Source: Riptortus pedestris (Eukaryota; Arthropoda; Insecta; Hemiptera; Alydidae). From it: DNA of 64,000 bases. The notes under the pieces were generated by a model, which saw nothing but the letters and a program-made list of their open reading frames with translations, did not search any database and was not told where the DNA came from. This document shows positions 1 through 10,454 of this stretch, piece after piece (position 1 is the first letter of the stretch; every line of letters begins with the position of its first letter). The stretch covers positions 14,262,501-14,326,500 of the forward strand of contig CM032233.1 of NCBI GenBank assembly GCA_019009955.1, in the 5' to 3' direction. The position numbers were made by a program, and so were the translations under genes.

Positions 1-296
1 TCACATTGGAGGGCTTAAAATTAAAGGCATTAATTCTTAACGAATAAACTCCGTATTGTATGCAGCAGAGAAGGGCTTAAATTGAAAAGGAAAAAATTGC
101 GGTTTGCTGCTGTAAAATTAAAGTTAAATCAAACATTTGGCTACTAAAATAAATAGTACGCTTTGGAATTCGATGAAATTAAATAATGAATAATAAAATA
201 TAGAGAACATATTCATTGATAAAGTTAATAAGAATTGAAGAAGAAAACGAAAACAAGTGGAACACAATGACGAAAACATGTTTTATGCACTAAAAG
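1..296. other. unassigned AT-rich sequence
   Basis: No open frame or known element is recognised. It may be flank or a decayed repeat. Confidence 0.4.
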
Positions 297-946
297 TCCA
301 TCACGCAGGGGCAGCGTAAACTAAGCAGATTTCCCACGGGAAGGTTTACACCAGATAAATATACACACTGCTAACGCCTCTGAATGTTAGGGAACAAATA
401 CTGTAATAAGAAATCATTCAGTCAATTTACAAGTTAATAATATCTACAGCGGAAAGCGTCTGAATCGTAAACAAACAGGGTAGCTAACTCCAAAGCGTTG
501 AATAGGTAGTATTATTCTAGACCGGAAAGATGAATAATTAATGAAATATATCTGAATATAACATATTAATTTTATTGAAAACTATTTATTATAGCTAGTG
601 GAGTAATTTGAAAGGAATCAGAATAATTTCTATCTCAATCACTCAGATTTTAGTAATCCAAGAACAAAAGTAGGAGAGGTCAACAGAACTGATTTGTTTC
701 TATCTCGTATAATAAAGCTTTGTTGAAAAGAATATTTGGTATTTATTCTTGTAATGGAGTGGGGGTTTATTGAAAGCGTAAAACTATACAATTTAAATAT
801 CTCGGCTAATACTCATTATACGGAAAATATGTATAGAACAATATTTAATGTAAACTTGATCTTTCTTTTTACATAAAACGACTAAATATTGAGTTTGGTA
901 ACGATTAAACAATAATTGCGACAGCTAAAATGGTAACTGACACACA

Positions 947-1030
<84 letters not shown>
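297..1030 (+). mobile_element. HINE-like element, long 5' variant, 3' end lost
   Basis: The copy starts with a diverged form of the family 5' end (TCCATCACGCAGG) and AAGCAGATTTCCC, and runs through the long 5' variant. This variant contains the block TTTACTATATCTAGTACTG-like and the motif ATATTTGGTATTT. It reaches the CA/TA microsatellite at 952-1030, where the Helitron-like element begins. The conserved 3' block and terminal palindrome are missing. It is non-coding. Confidence 0.75.
952..1030. repeat. (CA)n(TA)n microsatellite
   Basis: A compound CT/CA/TA dinucleotide run occupies the usual microsatellite position inside the HINE-like element. Confidence 0.95.
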
Positions 1031-1035
<5 letters not shown>

Positions 1036-2322
1036 TTAACCTCTGTTTTTATCGCGAAATTTCACATGTCATAGACACCATAACTGCATTTTGTTTCTTT
1101 CGTGTTTGTTTTTTTGTTTGTTTGTTATCTTTTCACGCATAAACGGCTGAACCGAATTTTATGAAACTTGGTATGTATATTACTACTAGCCCAACTTAGA
1201 CTTTAGGCTATATTAATTTCCTCTGAGACGAATAGGAGTGGGGGTTATAAGGGAAGCCAGAAATTAAAAATAGCGATATTTCGTTTCCTATTGGTTTTTC
1301 GGCAAATATGCACATAACTAAAGTTATTTATTTTGTTATTTAGTGTAACTTTTGTTATATACACTTTCGTAGTATACCGAAGTATAAACGAGTTATACGC
1401 TATAACCTGTAGCGGAAGTGACCAATTTTATTTGGGACAAAAGACCCAACCGAAATAAATAAAACTCGGTATGTGTATTAGCACATCTAGGGACGGGCAG
1501 GAGAGGGGGTTGTAAGGGAGGCCTGAATTTAAAAATAGCGGCATTTCGTTTTCTATTCGATTTCGGCAAATATAGACATAACAAAAGTTGTTTACAATGT
1601 TATTTAGAGTAACTTTTGTCATATTAATTTTTGTCTTTTAACAAAGTATAAACGAGATATACACTATAAACTAAAGCGGGAGTCAACTATTTCATTGGGA
1701 GCTAACGATTAAACCGAACTTAAAACTCGGTATGTCAATTAGCATTAATTCTTCCATGATTACGGGTATAAGCTATATTAAAATTTTTAGGTTAGAACGG
1801 GAGTGGGGGTTATAAGGGAGGCCTGAAATAAAAATTCGCGATATATCATTGTCTATTTGTTTTTCGGCAAACAAGCACATAACAAAAGTGGTTTACTTTG
1901 TTACTTATATTAACTTTTGTTTTATACATTTCTCCAGGAACAATGTGTGGAGCAATTAATTTGCATAGAAATATTGATATGCTCAACAATTCATTCCGAT
2001 TTGAACTATGAGGTACCTCTCCTGGAAAAATTAATTCAAATCTATGTTAATGATTTGTCCTTAATAACTGAAATCTATGCATAATGCACAGGAGACGGGA
2101 AATATGACAATTTGGAGGACAGTGAAGTCTTACATAAAAAATTAATTTTATTATTAACAAATGCCAACAATGGGTATTAACCCTAAACACTGGGACGGGT
2201 AAATATCAAAATATTGTGCAAAGTAAAGCCTTGCCAAAAAAATACCATCACCATTCAGCCTCAAATCAATTCCCGGGCGAAGCCAGGTATATGTATATAT
2301 ATATATCTCAGCTTATATATAT
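1031..2322 (+). mobile_element. Helitron-like non-autonomous element (copy 1)
   Basis: It begins beside the HINE microsatellite with AACCTCTGT and a block shared with copies near 12.0, 34.1 and 36.2 kb. It then carries about three direct repeats of roughly 270-300 bp, each with GGAGTGGGGGTTATAAGGGA and a CGGCAAATATGCACATAAC-like segment. Near the 3' end is a GC-rich hairpin (CCCGGGCGAAGCC), followed by a diverged CTCAGCTTA where the other oriented copy reads GAGCTAGT. A GC hairpin followed within about 10 nt by CTAG and T is the Helitron 3' signature. The 5' terminus is not defined and no Rep/helicase is encoded. The apparent ORFs on the opposite strand are repeat shadows. Confidence 0.65.
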
Positions 2323-2627
2323 ATATATATACATATACCAAAAAATTGTATAGAAACAATCTTATTGAAAATCTAATGTTCTAAAAATATTGTTGTGGGC
2401 GTTTTTTAACTATTTTGATTAATAACCGAGATATTTGCAATTTTTAGTTTTAGGCCTTCTGTAAACCCTCACTTCTACTCCGTATTCAAAACAAGCAGTC
2501 ATATTATGAAACACTTTATTTGAAGTCTAAATACCAAATATTGTTCACATCCAACTTTTGACTTGCAAATATGTGACGCACGCGGGAAATCTGCTTAGTT
2601 AACGTCTCTGCGTGACTGATTTTTCTA
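2323..2627 (-). mobile_element. HINE-like element, short variant (5' half)
   Basis: Read on the minus strand it has the family 5' end (CACGCAGAGACG, then AGCAGATTTCCC), the ATATTTGGTATTT and AGTGAGGGTTTAC blocks, and stops at the TA run beside the Helitron-like element. It lacks the 3' palindrome. Confidence 0.75.
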
Positions 2628-2632
2628 TTTAC

Positions 2633-2869
2633 GTTACTCTATCTTGAATATTCACCAATTATTTTTAATTTTCAGTCTTCAGCAAGCACCCACATGCAGT
2701 CTTCGCACTTTAACAATAAGCGAATATATCACGTCTTAATCCATGCTTAAATACAAAATATTGTTTTCAACAGCTCTTTGCTAGTTGAGATACATGTAAA
2801 TACGTCGTTTAATAACGTCAACTATTAAGGTTTAATTTCTTGACTTGAAAATATTTATTTGATCTATAT
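2633..2869 (-). mobile_element. HINE-like variant, left part, interrupted by hAT
   Basis: It matches the minus-strand block found at 34.9-35.1 and 39.0-39.2 kb (AATATTG, TGACGTTATT, GAAAATATTTATTT). It continues past the hAT insertion at 4754, so the two parts were one copy before the insertion. Confidence 0.6.
2862..2869. repeat. target site duplication of hAT, left
   Basis: ATCTATAT precedes the left inverted repeat. ATCTATAC follows the right one at 4754-4761, giving 7 of 8 identical. An 8-bp duplication is diagnostic of hAT. Confidence 0.7.
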
Positions 2870-2891
2870 CAGGGCTTCTTAAACTATGGTT

Positions 2892-2913
2892 CGCGACCCC
2901 ATTTGGGGTCGCG
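2892..2913. repeat. perfect GC palindrome in hAT left end
   Basis: CGCGACCCCA and TGGGGTCGCG are complementary arms around TT. It lies about 20 bp inside the hAT terminus, where subterminal transposase-binding sequences usually are. Confidence 0.8.
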
Positions 2914-2951
2914 TAGCAAAATTCTGGGGTCGCGATAGATAAAAATACAAT

Positions 2952-4322
2952 TTATGTTTTATCTTCAGTTACAACTTATTCGTCGATTAGACGAATATGC
3001 ATTATCTACAATTACAACTTATTCGTCGATTAGACGAATATGTTTTATCTTCAGTTACAACTTATTCGTCGATTAGACGAATATGCTTTATCTACAATTA
3101 CAACTTATTCGTCGATTAGACGAATATGTTTTATCTACAATTACAACTTATTCGTCGATTAGACGAATATGTTTTATCTACAATTACAACTTATTCGTCG
3201 ATTAGACGAATATGCTTTATCTACAATTACAACTTATTCGTCGATTCGACGAATATGCTTTATCTACAATTACAACTTATTCGTCGATTCGACGAATATG
3301 CTTTATCTACAATTACAACTTATTCGTCGATTCGACGAATATGCTTTATCTACAATTACAACTTATTCGTCGATTAGACGAATATGCTTTATCTACAATT
3401 ACAACTTATTCGTCGATTAGACGAATATGCTTTATCTACAATTACAACTTATTCGTCGATTAGACGAATATGCTTTATCTACAACTTATTCGTCGATTAG
3501 ACGAATATGCTTTATCTACAATTACAACTTATTCGTCGATTAGACGAATATGCTTTATCTTCAGTTACAACTTATTCGTCGATTAGACGAATATGCTTTA
3601 TCTACAATTACAACTTATTCGTCGATTAGACGAATATGCTTTATCTACAATTACAACTTATTCGTCGATTCGACGAATATGTTTTATCTACAATTACAAC
3701 TTATTCGTCGTTTCTACGAATATGTTTTATCTACAGTTACAACCTATTCGTCGATTAGACGAATATGCTTTATCTACAATTACAACTTATTCGTCGTTTC
3801 TACGAATATGTTTTATCTTCAGTTACAACCTATTCGTCGATTAGACGAATATGCTTTATCTACAATTACAACTTATTCGTCGATTAGACGAATATGTTTT
3901 ATCTACAATTACAACTTATTCGTCGATTCGACGAATATGTTTTATCTACAATTACAACTTATTCGTCGATTAGACGAATATGTTTTATCTACAATTACAA
4001 CTTATTCGTCGATTCGACGAATATGTTTTATCTACAGTTACAACTTATTCGTCGATTCGACGAATATGTTTTATCTACAATAACAACTTATTCGTCGATT
4101 AGACGAATATGTTTTATCTTCAGTTACAACATACTCGTCGATTAGACGAATATGCTTTATCTACAGTTACAACATACTCGTCGATTAGACGAATATGCTT
4201 TATCTACAGTTACAACATACTCGTCGATTAGACGAATATGCTTTATCTACAGTTACAACATACTCGTCGATTAGACGAATATGCTTTATCTACAGTTACA
4301 ACCTATTCGTCGATTCGACGAT
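2952..4322. repeat. 43-bp minisatellite with a hairpin in every unit
   Basis: About 32 tandem copies of a 43-bp unit (core TTTATCTACAATTACAACTT, then ATTCGTCGATTAGACGAAT). Each unit contains a hairpin with arms ATTCGTC/GACGAAT. In the units reading GATTCGAC the stem extends to 9 bp. Variants include TTCAGTTACAAC, TTACAACATACTCG (clustered at the right end) and CGTTTCTACG. One unit near 3480 is short. Because 43 is not a multiple of 3, the repeat reads through without stops over several units, producing false ORFs of 66-177 codons. Confidence 0.95.
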
Positions 4323-4753
4323 GCTTCTTTTACAAAGAGAAGGTTATCTTTCCTTTGGAAGGACGAGGCGATTTTCTACTTCCGGATGTATGTAGGCAAT
4401 AAAAAACAGGCACATCCATCTCATTAAATTTTTAACTTATACTTTAATTTAATACTTACCACGCAACTACTTGAATATATTCGAGAGAATTAAGACGGTC
4501 AGAATCCTCCTTTATTTTTGAAACTATAATAAATACAATTCTATAATTTTTTGTGCAATTTTTAATTTTAGATTTTTGTATGTTTCAAAACGAATTCTAA
4601 ACTTATATATTTTCATATGTATATGTATATTGTTACCTAATAAATAAATCATCAAAAAATATTAATTTATTTTTCTTTTATATTTGTATGGGGTCGTCAA
4701 GAAACTCGCAATCATAAATGGGGTCGTAAATTACAAAAGTTTAAGAAGCCCTG

Positions 4754-4960
4754 ATCTATACCTTACCCGAAACATTCGGCGTTAAAGATTATATTCGTAA
4801 TGGTTGAAACTGAATAAACTGCTTGTTTTGAAGACATAATATACTTAGTTTCCTAAAAATATAACGGTAGATTATATTTAGTTAGAGTAAATTATTGTTA
4901 GTTTATAAAAGTAACTTTAGTTTTACCCGCCTCTACTTATATATACATAATGCACATTTT
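4754..4960 (-). mobile_element. HINE-like variant, right part after hAT
   Basis: It continues the copy split by the hAT insertion, with the family blocks downstream of GATCTATACC. It is strongly decayed toward its right end. Confidence 0.5.
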
Positions 4961-5175
4961 AAAGTCGAATGCCTCTCAAACAATGTTTTATGCTATAGGT
5001 GTTATATCCACCATAAAATATTCAGTAACTTTACCGACAAAGTTCCAGTTCTTCTAAAGCTCTGAATGCAGGACTGGAGTTCAAATATTTCCTTATGATC
5101 GTCAAAGAGTTTTATCCTCAAAGCTTACCATAAAAAATGTACTACCAAACCGCCATCTAGAATTTATTATTTTTC
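4961..5175. other. unassigned sequence
   Basis: AT-rich, with no recognised element or gene. Confidence 0.4.
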
Positions 5176-5345
5176 AATCTGACTCATAGTAAAGGAGGTA
5201 TTTTGAAATTTCGAGTCACTCCATTGCTAAACCAAGATGCCAGATTTAAGTAGTTAACGAATTTGATATTTAGTTTAACATGAAACGCTTATATGTCGAA
5301 TTTGGTATCGATCAATCAAAAATTGCAACCGCTAGAGCGATAGCA

Positions 5346-5392
<47 letters not shown>
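5176..5392 (+). mobile_element. HINE-like element, central fragment
   Basis: It carries the diverged TTAACGAATTTGATATTT block, the AACGCTTATAT block, the hairpin GCAACCGCTAGAGCG and a (CA)n run at 5346-5392. It then meets the start of the next copy directly. Confidence 0.7.
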
Positions 5393-5393
<1 letters not shown>

Positions 5394-5397
5394 AAAA

Positions 5398-5821
5398 TCC
5401 GTCACGCAGGGGCTGCGTTAACTAAACAGATTTCCACCGTGCGCCAAGTATTTGCATTTATCGCAGAAAGTAAAAGTTCAATGGGAACAAAATTCGGTAT
5501 TACTGTTTCAAATAATGTGGTTGGTAATATAACAGCTTATTGTTAATATGACGTGATTAGGAGTTAGGGGGCTTACTGAAAGCCAACAAATAAAAAATGC
5601 AAATATCTCGGAACATTTACCTTGCAATAAGATTTGTTCTATACACTTTTCGATAATAACGGAAATATTTCGAATTATCGAAATCCTCCCCCTGTATATC
5701 CCCCCTCCCTCCTGTTCGATTTCAAAAGTTAACGAACTTGATCTTTATTTTTACTTAAAACGTTTAAATATTCACTTTGGTACGAAGCAAACAAATATTA
5801 CGACCACTAGAGCGTTAATAG

Positions 5822-5888
<67 letters not shown>

Positions 5889-6013
5889 TGAACGGACCTC
5901 ATTTTTGTCATCTCCTAGGTAGGATATATGGACATTTGAGGAAATGTTTTGAAAATTACGCCATGAATACAACCTCTATAGCTGATTATTCTTAAGGGAA
6001 ATGAGCTAACATT
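5398..6013 (+). mobile_element. HINE-like element, near full-length short variant
   Basis: It opens with TCCGTCACGCAGGGGCTGCG and contains the central blocks. It has a ~60-bp (TA)n at 5824-5884, the conserved GGACCTCATTTTTGTCATCT block, and the 3' palindrome in diverged form (TTCTTAAGGGAAATGAGCTAA). The length is about 615 bp. It is one of the clearest complete copies on the plus strand. Confidence 0.85.
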
Positions 6014-6125
6014 TTTAACGGACCTCATTTTTGTCATCTCCTAGATAGTATCCGGTGGGCCTGTATAGAAATCTCTGCGAAAATCGCTTCCTGAGTACAT
6101 GAAGGGAAAGCTCCTAAAACTAAGC
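6014..6125 (+). mobile_element. HINE-like 3' end, second copy in tandem
   Basis: A second conserved 3' block (AACGGACCTCATTTTTGTCA) follows the previous terminus directly and ends in a decayed palindrome plus CTAAAA. Tandem 3' ends are seen again at 27.7 and 29.5 kb. Confidence 0.65.
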
Positions 6126-6646
6126 TGGCAAAAGATAATAGTTTGAAATGAAAATGGAGTTATAGATATATTAAAATATTTTTCTGTAATCGTTGAATAA
6201 TGGTAACATTACTAAACTGAAATGAGTGAAGAAAGTGAAACATTTTGCAATAGAGTGAAGAAAGTGAATTGCCTTCTTAATTAGTAATAAGTATAAATTA
6301 AAAAATAATTTGAAGTTGGAAATTAAATGCTTTTAAATGTTTCTTAACATTGTAAGAATTTATTTTAACAAAATAAATTGAAATGTGAATGAATTATTGG
6401 TGGAAATAATAAATATATTTTAAAATTTAAATATAATAATAATTACCTTCCTTGTTTATAACCTGCACTTGTTTATAACTGCACTACTTCACAATCATCA
6501 CTAGTCGTTTTATAACTATGCTTATAACCTTTCACAACCATGCTTATAACCTACCAACAACATACCATAATCTTCACAACATCCTAATTTTGTTCATATT
6601 CTGGTTAGATCTGATCATGTATTACACGATTACAGAAAAAATTAAA
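6126..6646. other. unassigned AT-rich sequence
   Basis: It contains short direct repeats (GTGAAGAAAGTGAA twice near 6224-6266, and TGCTTATAACCT twice near 6520-6555). It has no coding sequence. Confidence 0.4.
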
Positions 6647-6769
6647 TATTACACTCGTGACGAAAGTAGAATTTACAACTCTCGTGAAATTACCACACTC
6701 GCTTCGCTCGTGTGGGTAAACGTTTCACTCGAGTTGTAAAATGATCTACTTTCGTCACTTGTATAATAA
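6647..6769. repeat. MITE-like hairpin with CTCGCTTCGCTCG loop
   Basis: A ~120-bp inverted repeat. The outer arms share GTGACGAAAGTAGA and its complement, the middle arms ACAACTC/GAGTTGT, and the inner arms CCACACTCG/CGTGTGG around CTTCG. It can form one long stem with small mismatches. Superfamily and target duplication are not clear. Confidence 0.75.
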
Positions 6770-6894
6770 ATAACTATTTTAAATAACCGTATTTCTTAAC
6801 CATCCCTCCTCGTCGTCTGCAATCGGCCCTTATAATTAGCTTAATCTTTAGATCTACGGAAACCATACCGCGTTAAAACGCGAATTGATAAACA

Positions 6895-7268
6895 TTCCTC
6901 CACGTAGGGGCTGCCTAAACTAGAGAAGTAAATGTACACTAAGACCGGTTCTCTACAATTTTCGACCCGACTCATAATAACGGAGATTTTGAATTTTTCG
7001 AAACTCCTCCCCTCCTCCCACTAGTCCAATTTCAGATGTTAACAAACTTGATCTTTAGTTTTACATAAAACGTTTAAGTGTAGAATATTGTACCGATCAA
7101 ACAAATTACGATCGCTAGAGCGTTAGCATACAATTATGTAAATATATATGAACGGCCCTTATTTTCGTCATCCCCTAGGTAGGATCGATGGGCATTGGAA
7201 GAAATGTTTTTGAAAATCTTGTCACGAGTACAACCTCAGTAGCTGATTTCCTCTAAATCTGCTAAAAT
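6895..7268 (+). mobile_element. HINE-like element, internally deleted copy
   Basis: It has a diverged 5' end (CCACGTAGGGGCTGCC) and a shortened centre. The block GATCTTTAGTTTTACATAAA, the hairpin region GCTAGAGCG, the conserved 3' block and a decayed palindrome ending CTGCTAAAA are all present. At about 370 bp it is shorter than typical. Confidence 0.75.
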
Positions 7269-8344
7269 ATGTGTGGTTGTTTTGAACAGACTGACGTGTT
7301 TTAATTTTTCAATATGCCCCGGCCACCGCTGTCTTCCTTCTATTGAAAATGTTCAAAAGATTAAGTAAAGGAAGTATTGTAATATGGAAAATGTTGGTCT
7401 TGAGATTTCAACTATCCTTTTTGAACCTCTTGAGTAGTTTCGGCATGACGTTTGCACCTGTGTAACATAGGTCAAAAACGAGTAGGTTTAGAATGTTGAA
7501 ATTTCATATTTCAAATTGCTGTATAGTGTACGGAAATAAATAATATCAAATAGCTCCGTACCTATCATAGATACAAAACTTTTGAAAGGTACCTTTTTAT
7601 TAATCATAGAAAGATCTAAACATTATGTTCTATGACACTTTTTAATTCGAAAGGTTAACGCACATGTCGTATATAACATTCGAATGAAATAATATTGAAT
7701 GAAATGCCTCAAAAAAATTTGTTTATTTAATTTGATGAAAATACAAGGAAGTCATGCAAAAATATGATTTCGTTTTTTATACCAAAGCTGATGTCAGTTT
7801 CGTAATGCAATTCCACTAGTTCAGCTCCAACCTTAAAACAGAATGATATAAATACGTTTGCATCTAAACTAATATTTGACGAAAATAAAGCTACCACTGA
7901 ATATATATAAACAAGTAAATTGTTAGTAACTTTGAGGTCAACTTCATTTTCAACTTTTTGAATTTTCTTCCTTTTTTCCGTTTCTCCCTTAAGGGCTTTA
8001 ATAATTTAGGCGAGACACTTAAATGATGATGAGATCATTTCACTTTATAGAACTTACTCAATTAAGCCAGGAAAATCATATACCGTGGCAGGTGATAGCC
8101 ATCTCTTGGCAAGGCTGCCTAATCGCCCCAAATATTAAACAATAATGAAGAAATATTTGGCTTTGTAGCTCGGGAGAGCGGGGAAAGCGGTTAGGGAATA
8201 AGAAAGAGAGATAAGTTGAGAACTAGAGGAAATGAGAAGGGGGTGGGTGGAGGTGGTGGGAGTGGGGGTGGGAGTGAGGGGTTGGAGCAAGGGGTGGGGG
8301 TGAGCCTCCGGAACTAGCCCTCACTAAATTAGTCTGATCCTCCA
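7269..8344. other. unassigned sequence with G-rich stretch
   Basis: No gene or named element is recognised. At 8230-8310 the plus strand is GGTGG/GGGTG-rich. The rest is ordinary AT-rich sequence. Confidence 0.4.
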
Positions 8345-10140
8345 GATTCGCCGCATTACGGAACCCAATCCATTCCCTCCTCTTTCACTTTCTGCTTTTC
8401 TTGAACCATGATAAGGAGAATTTTATTCAATCTCCAGTAAATTTGTTGGTACTTGTAACTCTCGTCCAGCGTTCTAAAGGTTGGAAAAGAGTTGGAGCAT
8501 TGGCGTAACCTGCGTAACCGGAGAGGGGGGGGGGAGTTTCGCCCTAGGCGCTTTATCTCAAAGTGCAATAGTGTGCAATGTTGGGTCTTGTGGGAGTCTC
8601 AGCAAGTATTGGCAAAGCATTAGGAACTCTATCCACTTTTCCTCTTCCACTCCCAACTTTTCTTGATCAATGACAAGGAGAACTCTATCTCCAATACATT
8701 TCTTGGCTCTTGTAACAGTCGTCCAGTGTTATAACGTCTGAAGGAAGAATTAGTGCAATAGCGAACGCTGGTTACGCTTTTTCACCAATTGGTGCTCTAC
8801 ATAGCACGCGTAACGTGGACGAATGCTCTGAAAGAAAATGTTTTTGCCCTTTGCAATGGTTTCACGAAGCATTAAGAACTCAATCCATACTCTCTTCTAT
8901 TACTTTCTGCTTATCTTCAACCACGATAAGGAGAGTTGAATTCAATCTGCTGTAATTTGATGGCATATGTAAACCTCATCCGTTCTAAGGGCTTGGAAGG
9001 GTTGGTCCAATGGCGTAATTGGCGTAATTTTTAGGGGGGTGGGCTGGAGGACGACAGTTTTTTACCTCACCAATATTCTTCTTCTATAATTCTCCTCTCC
9101 CTCTCTCTGCTTTAAGGAGAGCTCGATGTCCAGTATATTTCTTCTAACCACTCTAGTAAGCGTCGAGAGTTTTAATGTTCGGAGGATGAATTGTTGGAAT
9201 AGCGTAACTAGCATAATGTGGGCGAAAGCTCTGAAACCAACACTTCGCGTTTCAACATTGCAGGATACCGCGATGCTTGTGCCTGAGAGGGTCTCAGGAT
9301 GCATTAGGAACTCAATTCATCCTCTCCTGTTTTACTTTCTGCTATTCATGGGCCATGAAAATGAGAATTTCATGCGATCTCCACTAAATTTGTTAGTATA
9401 TCATCCAGTGTTCCGAGGTTGGGAACCGCAGTGGCGTAAGCGGAGTAGCTTCTAGGCGTTCACTTTAAGCTTCTATAATTTTCCGGAAGATGTACAATGT
9501 TGGGACTTGCAGGAGTATCAGCAAGTATTGGGAAAGCATTAGGAACTCTGTCCACATTTCCTCTTCCACTCCCTACGTTTCTTGATCAATGACAAGGAGA
9601 ACTCCAGTATATTTCTTGGCTCTTGTAACGGTCGGCCGGGGTTATAACGTTTGGAGGAAGAATTAACGCAGGTGCGTAACCAGCGTAACGGGAGCAAACG
9701 CATAGAAAGAAAAGGTTTTTGCCATTCACGTTTTAAAGTTCTAGGATTCCCTGGAGGTTCAGTGATGCCAGGACCTGCAAATGCTTCACGAAGCATTAGG
9801 AACTCAATCCATCCTCTCCTCTTTCACTTTCCACATTTATTGAACCATAAAAAGAAAAGTTTTACTCATTCTCCAGTAAATTTGTTGGTCCAACGGTCTA
9901 ACGTTGGGCAGGGCAGAGGCAATCTGTGACCGCAGTTTACGCACTCGGATTTTTAACTTTCCAGAATTCACAAGATCATTAGCTAGAACCTGCGGGGGCC
10001 TCTGCAATTATTAGCAAAGCATTAGGAACTCAAGCCAATCTCTCCTCTTTTTCTTTAACCATGTTAAGTAGAAGTTGATTCAATTCTCCATTGATATTTA
10101 ATCCCGTCCAGCCTTAAACATTAGATTAAGTAACAATGGA

Positions 10141-10154
10141 TGGAGAGAGATTTG
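10141..10154. repeat. SINE target duplication, left
   Basis: TGGAGAGAGATTTG matches TGGAGGAAGATTTG at 10391-10404 at 12 of 14 positions, bracketing the SINE. Confidence 0.65.
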
Positions 10155-10390
10155 TTTCTTGTCTATTATTATTTACGCCCACTTTATGCTACTATGGCTA
10201 ATCGGGACGGTATACACCCTATTCGGCGGGACAGGTGTCCACCCTTTTCTAGCCAGGGTGGGTCTAAGGACTTTTTTTTAATGAGTTCGTCACCAAATAA
10301 ATTTCTGCTGCCCAGGGCGGAAATCGAACCCGGCACTCTAGGTCTACCACGAGAGATTTAGACTTAACTCGGACGGCCAACCTGAGCCCC
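10155..10390 (-). mobile_element. tRNA-derived SINE (copy 1)
   Basis: Read on the minus strand, the head contains an A-box-like GGCTCAGGTTGG. About 45 nt later comes the B-box GGGTTCGATTTCC, the spacing of a tRNA-type pol III promoter. The body then reads AATTTATTTGGTGACGAACT and TAGACCCACC. The same order of blocks occurs in a second copy at 48139-48349, so this is a dispersed family. A 14-bp imperfect target duplication flanks it within the ~255-bp tandem repeat. The two copies differ by many substitutions and small indels. There is no protein; such elements borrow LINE enzymes. Confidence 0.8.
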
Positions 10391-10454
10391 TGGAGGAAGA
10401 TTTGGTGCAGTGGTGTCGCCAGCGAAATGTGGGTAATCGTCCCAATGGAAGAAG

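Larger units (their letters stand above)
2870..4753. mobile_element. non-autonomous hAT element carrying a minisatellite
   Basis: The ends are inverted repeats sharing CAGGGCTTCTTAAACT, flanked by an 8-bp target duplication. The left subterminal region holds a perfect GC palindrome and the right one repeats GGGGTCG. These features (CAG-starting ends, GGGTCGCGACCCC-type subterminal sequence, 8-bp duplication) are known for hAT elements. Of 1,884 bp, about 1,370 bp is a 43-bp minisatellite and the rest is AT-rich. No hAT transposase, BED finger or RNase H-like domain is visible, so it depends on a transposase encoded elsewhere. It is inserted in a HINE-like copy. Confidence 0.85.
8345..10440. 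repeat. diverged ~255-bp tandem repeat
   Basis: The motif GCATTAGGAACTC recurs near 8352, 8618, 8870, 9300, 9536, 9794 and 10018. It is followed each time by TCCTCTTTCACTTTCTGC-like sequence, AAGGAGA, CTCCAGTA-ATTT-TTGG and GGCGTAAC. Two unit types partly alternate: one with TCTTGATCAATGACAAGGAG and one with TTGAACCATGATAAGGAGA. Spacing is about 225-265 bp, with one double-length gap. The ORFs of 60-109 codons here change frame between units and look spurious. A detached unit lies at 11613-11800. Confidence 0.8.

Noticed and set aside
1393..1622. Minus-strand ORFs of 63-64 codons
   Set aside because: They lie in the internal direct repeats of the Helitron-like element and are not conserved between its copies.
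3126..4395. Overlapping ORFs of 66-177 codons in the minisatellite
   Set aside because: They come from a 43-bp repeat read through all frames. The protein repeat changes only because 43 is not a multiple of 3. There is no start context or domain.
9126..9929. ORFs of 80-109 codons on both strands
   Set aside because: They lie in the diverged ~255-bp tandem repeat, differ between units and have no domain.
10310..10390. Functional tRNA gene
   Set aside because: A- and B-box sequences are present but the cloverleaf arms do not pair, and the body matches a second dispersed copy, so it is a SINE head.
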